Of a DNA stretch of 64,000 nucleotides, positions 54,212 to 62,374 are shown in pieces. How positions within the stretch are numbered: position 1 is the stretch's first letter; every line of letters starts with the position of its first letter. The stretch spans positions 1-64,000 of the forward strand of contig CABPYL010000002.1 in assembly GCA_902461565.1 (NCBI GenBank). The letters run 5' to 3'. The translations under genes were made by a program, and so were the position numbers. Source of the DNA: an uncultured Porphyromonadaceae bacterium. Its GTDB lineage: Bacteria; Bacteroidota; Bacteroidia; Bacteroidales; Muribaculaceae. Below the pieces are notes generated by a model, which was not told the origin of the DNA, did not search any database, and saw nothing but the letters and a program-made list of their open reading frames with translations.

Positions 54212-54457
54212 ATGAGCACAGAACAATATTCCGGCGGTGAAAACCGAGAAAACCAGAATGGAAACAAAGCGAACAATATCATGAAAGGCGTATTCGGCAT
54301 TATCATGATAATTGTATATGTAGGCATGGGTGTACTCCTGCTTATCAACTTCTTCAACTGGGGCGGCGACTGGGCGTGGACGCGATATGTTGTCGGATGT
54401 GTGCTTGTAATTTATGGTTTTTGGCGCGCATACCGATATGTCAAGGGCATAGATTGA
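54212..54457 (+). CDS. Small membrane protein preceding a PstS-like lipoprotein
   Basis: 81 residues from ATG 54212 (MSTEQYSGGENRENQ); an in-frame ATG at 54146 adds an unlike basic stretch. The N-terminal 25 residues are Asn/Glu-rich, then two hydrophobic spans (about 28-46 and 53-72) separated by NWGGDWAW. It lies 21 nt before the PstS-like gene. Function unknown; an accessory to the Ton-linked neighbours is possible. Confidence 0.65.
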   Translation: MSTEQYSGGENRENQNGNKANNIMKGVFGIIMIIVYVGMGVLLLINFFNWGGDWAWTRYVVGCVLVIYGFWRAYRYVKGID

Positions 54458-54478
54458 AAAACGCTAAATCGTCGTGAA

Positions 54479-55495
54479 ATGAGAAAGCATATCCAACTGA
54501 CAGTATGTACGGGCGCGGCGCTTCTTATAGGCGTTGCGTTCTCGTCGTGTCTAAAATATGAGAAAGATCCGCATTCGTCCACTTCCGGCACTACAACAAT
54601 GGTGTGCGACGATTCTTTCGAGAACATATTCAAACAGGAGGTGGATGTATTCGAATACCAGTATCCGGATGCGCATATACTTGTGCGATATGGCACGCAG
54701 GCCGAGGCGTTCGACTCGCTTTTCAGCCTCAACACCCGTACTATCGTGGCGAGTCGCGACCTCACTCCCGAGGAAAAGAAAGCGCTCAAGGCCAAATACA
54801 AGAAAGAACGCAACGCCAATGTTAACGTCCGTTCTTCTAAAATCGCTGTGGATGCGATAGCTTTCATTGTGAATCCCGACAACAACGTAGAGAAACTTAC
54901 GATTCCCGAACTGTCCGATATTCTTTCCGGGTCTACCACCGAATGGAACGAGATTCAGCCTTCTAAGCTCGGTAAGATTAAAGTGGTTCTGGACCGCAGT
55001 GGTTCCAGTATCGCTACCTACCTGAGCGATTCGCTCCTTGCCGGACAGCCCCTTGGCTCGACAGTTTTTGCCGCCGGCTCTATCTCAGATGTATTCCATG
55101 CCGTTGAAAATAACCCAAATGCCATAGGTGTGTTAGGTGTCAGCTGGATAAGTTCCGATATGGACAGCGCCGACATAAGCAAGGAAGACCTTGCGAAAAG
55201 TGTTCTTGGTGACGAACCTGTAAACGGAGCCACGCTTACACAGCGCGTGAAGGTCCTTAAAATTTATCGTCCGGGCGAAGCACGTGCCTACAAGCCCTAT
55301 CAGCAATATATATTTGATGGTTCGTATCCTTTGTTCCGTCAAGTGTATATGATAACGACAGCGTCGACAAGCAATGTGGCCGGCGGATTCTATTCGTTCG
55401 TAACAGGTCCAATCGGTCAGAAAATAATAATGAAAACAGGCATTCTTCCCGCGCGCGTTCGTCAGATTAACGTGGAATTGCCGGAAAGCAACTGA
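54479..55495 (+). CDS. PstS-like periplasmic substrate-binding lipoprotein
   Basis: 338 residues. Lipobox GVAFSSC, then a two-lobed binding-protein fold similar to PstS: DSFENIFKQEVDVFE, the loop DRSGSSIATYLSD near residue 172-184, and GVLGVSWIS. Gly/Ser loops of this kind bind phosphate-like anions in PstS. In many Bacteroidetes, as I recall them, a gene like this sits next to the exb/ton genes rather than an ABC phosphate transporter, and no pstABC is here. It may sense or bind a ligand for the Ton system; phosphate binding is not shown. Confidence 0.75.
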   Translation: MRKHIQLTVCTGAALLIGVAFSSCLKYEKDPHSSTSGTTTMVCDDSFENIFKQEVDVFEYQYPDAHILVRYGTQAEAFDSLFSLNTRTIVASRDLTPEEKKALKAKYKKERNANVNVRSSKIAVDAIAFIVNPDNNVEKLTIPELSDILSGSTTEWNEIQPSKLGKIKVVLDRSGSSIATYLSDSLLAGQPLGSTVFAAGSISDVFHAVENNPNAIGVLGVSWISSDMDSADISKEDLAKSVLGDEPVNGATLTQRVKVLKIYRPGEARAYKPYQQYIFDGSYPLFRQVYMITTASTSNVAGGFYSFVTGPIGQKIIMKTGILPARVRQINVELPESN

Positions 55496-55539
55496 AATTC
55501 GGAATATCAATAAAAGAAACTAATAAATAAATCATTACA

Positions 55540-57150
55540 ATGAAAATTAAACTTTTCTTATCCTTGCTCCTTGCAGGCGGCCTTATGGCCTCCGCTCAAA
55601 CACAGGGCTACAAGGACGGTATCGAGTACTATAAAGCCGGCCAGTACGACAACGCACGTACTATCCTGGAACGTACGCTCAACGATGCCAATACCGACAA
55701 AGCTCTTGCAAACTATTATCTTGGGCAGGTTGCACTCACCAAGGGCGACAAGGCTCTTGCACAGTCTTTCTTCGACAAAGGTCTGGCTATCGACCCCTCG
55801 AATGGTTTCAACTATGTAGGCAAGGGTGCGCTCGCACTTCTCAACGGCCAGGAAAAAAATGCCGAAGATTATTTCAAAGAGGCACAGAAACTTGCCAAGA
55901 AGAATCACGAGGTAATTGTCGCTATTGCCCGCGCATATTATAATGCCGATCCTGTGAAGTATGACAAGGAAATTCAGAAATATATTGCCAAGGCACACAA
56001 GGACTCCAAGAATCAGGCTCCTTCCATTTATATCCTGGAAGGTGATATGCTCAGCGACAAGGGCGAATATGGTCCTGCAGCAGCCAAGTACGAACAGGCT
56101 ATCACTTTCGATCCTTCCAACTCCGAAGGCTACGTTAAATTCGCAAACGCATATTTCAACGTAAACAAGGACTTCGGTATGAAAAAACTGGAAGAACTTC
56201 TCGAGAAACAGCCGAACTCTGCAATGGCTCAGCGCGAACTTGCCGAGAAATACTTCCTTGCCGACCACTGGAAAAAAGCTTCTAACCTCTATGGTAAATA
56301 TATTCAGAATCCCAACCACTTTCCCGAGGACAAAGCCCGCTACGCCGTGCTTCTCTACTGGGGTGAGAATTATCCCGAATCTCTGAATATTGCCAATGAG
56401 CTTCTCAAGGAAGAACCTTCCAATTTCCTTATGCAGCGTGTGCGCTTCCTGGATCAGAAAGCTATGGGCCAGTATGCCGAGGCTGTGGATAACGCAGCCA
56501 AGTTCTTCAGCTCAAATCCCGATGGCAACTTTACCGCGAACGACTATGTTACATACGCCGAAGCTCTTTCCGGTCTCGGTCAGGATTCTCTCGCTGTTAT
56601 TCAGTACGAGGCTGCCGTTAAGCGCTTTCCCGAAAACGACGACCTTCTTAAAACTCTGAGTAGTGCATATTCGCAGGCCAAAGAGTATGCAAAGAGTGCC
56701 GATGCCTACGGTGCATATCTCGCCCTTCAGGAAAAACCGTCGCTCAACGATCTCTTCGGTATGTCGGGACGTTATCTTAATGCTGCCGCATACTCTCAGG
56801 ACTCCGTTCAGGCCAAAGAACTTTCCGACCGCGGTATCAAGTATCTGACAGAGGTGCTCGAGCGTACCTCCGAGATTTCTCCTGCAATGTATCAGCGTCT
56901 TGCCCGTCTCTATGTTGCCGGCAACGACAAGCGTCCTAATGCCGAGGCTATTGACGCTTATAATAAGATGCTCGCCCTGCTCGACGCAGATCCCCAGAAC
57001 ATGGATCCCGCTAATCCTAACAACGCCCTTGCCCTCTATAAAGAAGCATACGCTTTCGAGCAGGCTTACGCCAGCATCACCGGCGATAAGGACGCTCACG
57101 CGATGTGGGGTGAGAAATACCGTCAGGTAAACGATCTCATGAACAAATAA
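55540..57150 (+). CDS. Secreted tetratricopeptide-repeat protein next to the PstS-like gene
   Basis: 536 residues with a signal peptide (MKIKLFLSLLLAGGLMASAQ). Many TPR units are visible across residues 25-500 (for example ARTILERTLNDANTDKALAN, KYEQAITFDPSNSEGYVK and AVIQYEAAVKRFPENDDLL). It is a periplasmic scaffold, 44 nt after the PstS-like gene and before a strong terminator, so probably cotranscribed with the small membrane protein and the lipoprotein. The partner is not identifiable. Confidence 0.82.
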   Translation: MKIKLFLSLLLAGGLMASAQTQGYKDGIEYYKAGQYDNARTILERTLNDANTDKALANYYLGQVALTKGDKALAQSFFDKGLAIDPSNGFNYVGKGALALLNGQEKNAEDYFKEAQKLAKKNHEVIVAIARAYYNADPVKYDKEIQKYIAKAHKDSKNQAPSIYILEGDMLSDKGEYGPAAAKYEQAITFDPSNSEGYVKFANAYFNVNKDFGMKKLEELLEKQPNSAMAQRELAEKYFLADHWKKASNLYGKYIQNPNHFPEDKARYAVLLYWGENYPESLNIANELLKEEPSNFLMQRVRFLDQKAMGQYAEAVDNAAKFFSSNPDGNFTANDYVTYAEALSGLGQDSLAVIQYEAAVKRFPENDDLLKTLSSAYSQAKEYAKSADAYGAYLALQEKPSLNDLFGMSGRYLNAAAYSQDSVQAKELSDRGIKYLTEVLERTSEISPAMYQRLARLYVAGNDKRPNAEAIDAYNKMLALLDADPQNMDPANPNNALALYKEAYAFEQAYASITGDKDAHAMWGEKYRQVNDLMNK

Positions 57151-57174
57151 GCCTTTAAGGCTATGCAATATTGC

Positions 57175-57200
57175 AAGGGCTCCGTCGGTTCGGAGCCCTT
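57175..57200 (+). terminator. Terminator after the TPR gene
   Basis: AAGGGCTCCG pairs with CGGAGCCCTT (10 bp, TCGGTT loop), followed by GTTTTC. It overlaps any longer version of the rarA frame, which supports the start at 57234. Confidence 0.88.
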
Positions 57201-57233
57201 GTTTTCAGATTTAACCATTCTTCTGATATTTAT

Positions 57234-58511
57234 ATGTCGCTACAGCCTCTTGCCGAACGCCTTCGGCCACGCAACCTTGATGAATATATCGGCCAAAGCC
57301 ATCTTGTCGGGCCTGACGGTATCATCCGGCGGATGATTGATACTGGCAACGTATCTTCTTTTATCCTCTGGGGGCCTCCGGGGGTAGGTAAGACTACGCT
57401 TGCCAAAATTATTGCCAACACAACCCAGAGCAGTTTTTTCACGCTCTCGGCGGTTACATCAGGCGTAAAGGATGTTCGCGAGGTTATAGAAAACGCTCGT
57501 CGCGAAGTTATGGGCATGTTCTCCAAGGGACGTCCCATCCTGTTTATCGACGAAATCCATCGTTTCAGCAAGAGTCAGCAGGACAGTCTGCTCGGAGCCG
57601 TTGAGAACGGTACGGTTACGCTTATAGGCGCCACAACCGAGAACCCGTCGTTCGAAGTAATCCGGCCACTGCTTTCGCGAGCACAGGTATATACGCTCAA
57701 ACCTCTTGACGAGACTGAACTTAATGTGCTCCTGGACCGCGCAATTACCAAAGATGAAGTGCTGTCGGGAATGAATGTCAGGGTAGAGGAGACGGCGGCA
57801 TTGTTCCGTTATAGCGGAGGTGATGCCCGAAAACTACTTAATATCTTGGATTTGCTCGAACAGTCCACTCGTCTGGGACAGGATATGGTGATAAACGACA
57901 AGATTATTACCGAGGTGCTTCAGGAGAATCCTTTGGCGTACGACAAAGGCGGCGAGATGCACTACGACATTATCTCGGCGTTCATCAAAAGCATACGTGG
58001 CAGCGATCCCGATGCGGCGGTATACTGGCTGGCACGTATGATTGCCGGCGGCGAGGACCCGGAATTCATAGCCCGCCGCATGGTTATTCTTGCCAGCGAA
58101 GATATCGGTCTGGCAAATCCGAACGCCATGCTTATCGCCGACACGACATTCAATATAATTCAGAAAATCGGTATGCCGGAGGGGCGCATACCGCTTTCGG
58201 AATGTGCCATCTATCTTGCGCAGTCACCCAAAAGCAATTCCGCCTATATGGCGATCGATGCTGCCCTTGCCGAGGTTGAGCGTTCAGGCAACTTGCCGGT
58301 ACCATTGCATCTGCGCAATGCTCCTACCGGACTTATGAAGAAGTTGGGATATGGCAAAAACTACCTCTACGCCCACGATTATCCGGGCAACTTTGTGCGT
58401 CAGCAGTTCCGTCCGGATGCTATTGCCGACAAAGTTTTCTGGTATCCGTGCAGCAATCCTGCCGAGGATGTGATGCGCCAGCGGCATGAGGCGCGCTGGG
58501 GTACAAAATGA
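57234..58511 (+). CDS. rarA: Replication-associated recombination protein A (RarA/MgsA)
   Basis: 425 residues from ATG 57234 (MSLQPLAERLRPRNLDEYIGQ). AAA+ features: Walker A GPPGVGKTT near residue 44, Walker B ILFIDEIH, sensor 1 GATTENPS and an arginine finger in LLSRAQVY. The C-terminal tetramerisation domain begins near residue 250 (GSDPDAAVYWLARM). It acts at stalled replication forks with SSB and RecA. The terminator at 58527 ends it. Confidence 0.93.
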   Translation: MSLQPLAERLRPRNLDEYIGQSHLVGPDGIIRRMIDTGNVSSFILWGPPGVGKTTLAKIIANTTQSSFFTLSAVTSGVKDVREVIENARREVMGMFSKGRPILFIDEIHRFSKSQQDSLLGAVENGTVTLIGATTENPSFEVIRPLLSRAQVYTLKPLDETELNVLLDRAITKDEVLSGMNVRVEETAALFRYSGGDARKLLNILDLLEQSTRLGQDMVINDKIITEVLQENPLAYDKGGEMHYDIISAFIKSIRGSDPDAAVYWLARMIAGGEDPEFIARRMVILASEDIGLANPNAMLIADTTFNIIQKIGMPEGRIPLSECAIYLAQSPKSNSAYMAIDAALAEVERSGNLPVPLHLRNAPTGLMKKLGYGKNYLYAHDYPGNFVRQQFRPDAIADKVFWYPCSNPAEDVMRQRHEARWGTK

Positions 58512-58526
58512 TATAATGATTTTGCC

Positions 58527-58552
58527 GATGCCGGATTCCAAAGTCCGGCATC
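58527..58552 (+). terminator. rarA terminator
   Basis: GATGCCGGA pairs with TCCGGCATC (9 bp, 8-nt loop), followed by GATGTTTTT, 15 nt after the rarA stop. Confidence 0.85.
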
Positions 58553-58573
58553 GATGTTTTTAAATGAGAGCGT

Positions 58574-58593
58574 TTTGCCAAGTGCTTGGCAAA
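58574..58593. promoter_or_regulatory. 20-nt perfect palindrome at the prfA promoter
   Basis: TTTGCCAAGTGCTTGGCAAA is a perfect dyad (9-nt arms, TG centre). It overlaps the -33 region of a promoter whose -7 box is TAACTTCG (58609-58616, one mismatch to TAnnTTTG), the CTTG at 58585 being 20 nt upstream. As DNA it looks like an operator; as RNA from rarA read-through it could form a second hairpin. No regulator can be named. Confidence 0.5.
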
Positions 58594-58625
58594 GTGGCAA
58601 AAAATTCGTAACTTCGCAAAAAATT

Positions 58626-59741
58626 ATGTCAATGGCTGAATATCCCCTGCTTGAACGTCTGGATGGCATCGAGGCTCGTTTCGAAGAAGTGAGCACACTG
58701 ATTACCGACCCTGCTGTAATAGCTGACATGAAGCGCTATGTGCGCCTGTCGAAAGAGTACAAGGATCTTGAGAAACTTACGTCGCTTACGCGCCGATATC
58801 GCGCGCTTACACAGAATATCGACGAGGCAAAACAGATTCTCTCCGACGAGACCGACGCTGAAATGAGGCAGATGGCAAAGGACGAGCTTGAAACGGCTTC
58901 CGTTAAACTCCCGCAGCTCGAGGAGGAGATCAAGTTGCAGCTTATACCGGCCGACCCCGAAGACAGCAAAAACGCCATACTTGAAATTCGCGGAGGCACC
59001 GGTGGTGACGAGGCCGCGATTTTTGCAGGCGACCTTTGCAAAATGTACATGAAATACTGCGAAAGCCGCGGATGGAATGTCGCCGTAACATCGGCGAGCG
59101 AAGGTGCCGCAGGCGGTTATAAGGAGGTTATCCTTTCTGTATCCGGCGATGGTGTATATGGCGTGCTGAAATATGAAAGCGGTGTGCACCGTGTGCAGCG
59201 TGTTCCCGCTACCGAAACGCAGGGCAGGGTGCATACATCTGCTGCAACCGTGGCCGTGCTCCCCGAAGCCGAACCTTTCGATGTGGAAATAAACGAGGGT
59301 GAAATCAAATGGGACACTTTCCGGTCCGGAGGTGCCGGCGGCCAGAATGTCAACAAGGTTGAGTCGGGCGTGCGTCTGCGCTACGTGTGGAAAAATCCTA
59401 ATACCGGCGTCAGCGAAGAAATTCTGATAGAATGTACCGAAACCCGCGACCAGCCCAAAAATAAGGAGCGAGCCCTTAGCCGTCTGCGCACCTTTATATA
59501 TGACAAGGAACACCAAAAATATATCGACGATATAGCCTCGCGACGTAAAACACTGGTCAGCACCGGCGACCGTTCCGCTAAAATCCGAACATACAATTAC
59601 CCGCAGGGCCGTATTACCGACCATCGCATCAATTATACAATATACAATCTTCAGGCATTTGTAGATGGTGATATTCAGGATGTAATCGACCATCTGATTA
59701 TAGCCGAAAATGCTGAAAAACTGAAAGCTGCCGAGCTATGA
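58626..59741 (+). CDS. prfA: Peptide chain release factor 1
   Basis: 371 residues from ATG 58626; ATG 58632 (MAEYPLLERL) is an equally good start. The stop-codon reading motif is PAT (194-196, VPATETQGR), which marks RF1 (UAA/UAG) rather than RF2. The catalytic GGQ is at 238-240 (SGGAGGQNVN). It triggers peptide release on the ribosome. The DUF4153 gene overlaps by 4 nt. No prmC is adjacent. Confidence 0.95.
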   Translation: MSMAEYPLLERLDGIEARFEEVSTLITDPAVIADMKRYVRLSKEYKDLEKLTSLTRRYRALTQNIDEAKQILSDETDAEMRQMAKDELETASVKLPQLEEEIKLQLIPADPEDSKNAILEIRGGTGGDEAAIFAGDLCKMYMKYCESRGWNVAVTSASEGAAGGYKEVILSVSGDGVYGVLKYESGVHRVQRVPATETQGRVHTSAATVAVLPEAEPFDVEINEGEIKWDTFRSGGAGGQNVNKVESGVRLRYVWKNPNTGVSEEILIECTETRDQPKNKERALSRLRTFIYDKEHQKYIDDIASRRKTLVSTGDRSAKIRTYNYPQGRITDHRINYTIYNLQAFVDGDIQDVIDHLIIAENAEKLKAAEL

Positions 59742-61462
59742 AACAACTGAATAAACTATTTTCCGCCGACGCTATCCGCCGCACGATCAGGATAGTATCT
59801 CTCCGTTTTCCGTTTCCCTTTACCTTCGCGCTCTTGATAACGGTGTGGGGAATTTACATGACTTTCGAATGGAACTCCGATTGTGATTACATCTTTGAAT
59901 CTGTCAACTGGACGCTTACAGAAGGATTCCTGCTCACACTTGCCATCAATCTGTGGTGTGAATTCAGCGGCAAAAAACGTATACTGAAACCGGGGCTGCT
60001 ATGCGCCACCGCATTAGTTGCAGTCGATCTGATAGTACTGCTTGCCCGAAACGGTAGCGGAACAGGTGCCGAACCTGTCGGGCGTTTAGCGTTTGCCTCA
60101 GCTCTCATCGCAGCCATTCTTTTCCTGCCTGCCATAAGCAGATACAGCCGCAAGCAATTATGGACATATACCATAGGACAGTTTGAGGCTGTTGCCACAG
60201 CTGTTTGTCTCGGCATCGTAATGGTTCTTTCATGCCTGATCATTTTCGGCACACTGGCCATACTGTTCAATCTTGACAACTACAGGTTCTGTCTCACAGC
60301 TATCTGCATATTCGGCTGGCTGATGCCTTGTGTGATCTACCTGTCAAAGATTCCGAATCAGCGCAAGACAGCCGCCGCACTTCTGCCGCCGAAGACATTC
60401 GCGGGAGCATTCTGCAAGAACATAGCGCTGCCCATTGTGCTCATATATACCATTATATTATATGTTTATGCAGCGAAGATACTGTTTACCTGGACTCTTC
60501 CCAATGGGTCTGTGACGTGGATGGTGACAGGGCTGATGGTAACAGTATTGATAACGCTCTACGGACTGCAACGGTATTCTTTCGGAGATAATTTCTCCGA
60601 AAGTGCCATACGCATTGCATCACTCGTCCGACAGTGGACACCTCGGATTCTGCTGCCTCTGCTTGTGCTTATGAGTGTCGGTCTGATATGCCGTATCAGG
60701 GAGTACGGAATAACTGTATCGCGTCTATATGTAGCAGCTTTCAATATATGGTCTTATTCGATTGTCATCCATCTTATCCTGAAGCGTAGCGCGAACCTCA
60801 ATGTCGTTGCAGCATCTTTTGCCTTAGTATTCGCTATCGTCTCTATGATACCCGGGCTAAACTTCACTTCCATCACCACGCGCGTGTTACGCGGAGAGGT
60901 AATCGAAGCACTGCACGATGCCGGTGTCGAACGTCTGCCCATCACAAAAGAAGAAGTCAGCAGGGCACTGGCAAAAATGGATCGGCAGGATGCAAGAAAC
61001 ACAGCATCCAAGATAGAGTATATTGACGACTGGAACGACCACTCGAATATATCGGATATCGTGCGTTCCGACAGCAAAATATATGCCTTCTCCATTTTAC
61101 CCGAAAAATACGATCATCCGGCTAAAGTCGTGGAACCGTTGTACGAACTTTTATGCGACAAAACTGTCGCTATTCCCGATGGCTGTCATGCGGTAAGGTA
61201 TCAGGACAGTTTTAAATCCATTCATTTGATCGGAAAAAACGCTGGCATAACGGAATTCAGTGTCGAGGGCTATAGGATAAAGTTCAATATCGACAGTCTT
61301 AAAAAGAATCACTCTGGCGACGAAGTGCTGACAATGCCGGCCGTCAAGCAAAATGGCGACAGCGCGACGATTGTGTTCACGTCGTTTAACATATATGCCA
61401 CCGGAACAAACAACGATATTCCGGAAATTTCTCATTCCACATATTATATATTCACGAAATAA
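59738..61462 (+). CDS. Polytopic membrane protein, DUF4153 family
   Basis: 574 residues. About 10-11 hydrophobic spans fill residues 25-385; the C-terminal 180 residues are soluble and probably periplasmic or cytoplasmic (HDAGVERLPITKEEVSRAL onward). This matches DUF4153, seen in Bacteroidetes and Firmicutes, with no known activity. Its start codon overlaps the prfA stop (ATGA), so translation is coupled to prfA, and pyrF follows 12 nt later. Confidence 0.8.
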   Translation: MKQLNKLFSADAIRRTIRIVSLRFPFPFTFALLITVWGIYMTFEWNSDCDYIFESVNWTLTEGFLLTLAINLWCEFSGKKRILKPGLLCATALVAVDLIVLLARNGSGTGAEPVGRLAFASALIAAILFLPAISRYSRKQLWTYTIGQFEAVATAVCLGIVMVLSCLIIFGTLAILFNLDNYRFCLTAICIFGWLMPCVIYLSKIPNQRKTAAALLPPKTFAGAFCKNIALPIVLIYTIILYVYAAKILFTWTLPNGSVTWMVTGLMVTVLITLYGLQRYSFGDNFSESAIRIASLVRQWTPRILLPLLVLMSVGLICRIREYGITVSRLYVAAFNIWSYSIVIHLILKRSANLNVVAASFALVFAIVSMIPGLNFTSITTRVLRGEVIEALHDAGVERLPITKEEVSRALAKMDRQDARNTASKIEYIDDWNDHSNISDIVRSDSKIYAFSILPEKYDHPAKVVEPLYELLCDKTVAIPDGCHAVRYQDSFKSIHLIGKNAGITEFSVEGYRIKFNIDSLKKNHSGDEVLTMPAVKQNGDSATIVFTSFNIYATGTNNDIPEISHSTYYIFTK

Positions 61463-61474
61463 ACTATTTTAGAT

Positions 61475-62317
61475 ATGAAAAGGACAGAACTGATAGAGAA
61501 TATCTTTAATAAGGGCTCGTTCCTATGTGTGGGTCTTGATACAGACGTCAAAAAACTCCCAGCTTCTCTGACAGGTACACCCTGTGAGCGTGTAGTAGCT
61601 TTTAACAAGGCGATAATCGACGCTACCGCACCTTACTGCGTCGCATATAAGCCCAATATCGCGTTCTACGAAAGCCTGGGCGCTGATGGATGGACCGCTC
61701 TCGCCGAAACTATCCATTATCTCCGCACAAACTATCCCGATCAGTTTATCATCGCAGACGCAAAACGCGGCGACATCGGCAATACCGCAGCTCTCTACGC
61801 CCGGGCTTTCTTCGAGACATTCGATTTCGACGCCGTTACACTTGCGCCTTACATGGGGGAAGACAGTATCAAGCCATTCCTTGCCTATGAAGGCAAATGG
61901 AGTATTATCCTTGCTCTCACATCAAATGCTTCATCGAGCGACTTTGAGACCGTAAAGGATGAGCACGGCGTACCCCTGTTCGAACGTGTCATCCGTCGTT
62001 CGCGCCACTGGGGCTCACCGGTCGACACAATGTATGTCGTCGGAGCAACCAAAGCCGAAAGTCTTACAGAGATCCGAAAGGTTGCTCCTCGTCATTTCCT
62101 TTTGGTTCCGGGTGTCGGCGCACAGGGCGGCAGCCTTGAGGATGTTGCCAAATACGGTATGATTGATGAATGTGGTCTCCTGGTGAACAGCTCGCGCGGT
62201 ATAATTTACGCATCTTCGGAAGCCGATTATGCCGAGGCCGCAGGTGAATCCGCAAAGCAATTAGCTGCACAGATGTTTGATCTTCTCAAGACCTTCGCCG
62301 GTGCTAATTCAAAATGA
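61475..62317 (+). CDS. pyrF: Orotidine-5'-phosphate decarboxylase, type 2
   Basis: 280 residues, the longer type-2 form. [14 protein letters not shown] at the start; the catalytic Lys/Asp network is in [12 protein letters not shown]; the phosphate-binding end is [10 protein letters not shown] and NSSRGIIYA. It makes UMP, the last step of de novo pyrimidine synthesis. It follows the DUF4153 gene after 12 nt, so prfA-DUF4153-pyrF is an operon. Confidence 0.95.
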   Translation: MKRTELIENIFNKGSFLCVGLDTDVKKLPASLTGTPCERVVAFNKAIIDATAPYCVAYKPNIAFYESLGADGWTALAETIHYLRTNYPDQFIIADAKRGDIGNTAALYARAFFETFDFDAVTLAPYMGEDSIKPFLAYEGKWSIILALTSNASSSDFETVKDEHGVPLFERVIRRSRHWGSPVDTMYVVGATKAESLTEIRKVAPRHFLLVPGVGAQGGSLEDVAKYGMIDECGLLVNSSRGIIYASSEADYAEAAGESAKQLAAQMFDLLKTFAGANSK

Positions 62318-62349
62318 TTTGGCCGGACCAAAAAAAATACCTATCTTTG
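62318..62349 (+). promoter_or_regulatory. Consensus promoter of the glycogen synthase gene
   Basis: TTTG (62318-62321), beginning at the base after the pyrF stop codon, is followed by 20 nt and TATCTTTG (62342-62349). The leader would be about 20 nt to ATG 62375. This is one of the best promoter matches in the window. Confidence 0.7.
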
Positions 62350-62374
62350 CACTTTGAAATTAACATCAAGCTTG

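Noticed and set aside
54479..55495. A phosphate ABC transport system (pst operon)
   Set aside because: Only a PstS-like binding protein is present; no pstA, pstB, pstC or phoU genes are nearby.
57171..57233. Upstream start of rarA
   Set aside because: The extension spans the terminator at 57175-57200 and is not conserved-looking.
58629..59693. A 354-codon open frame on the minus strand
   Set aside because: Antisense to prfA, whose PAT and GGQ motifs are intact.
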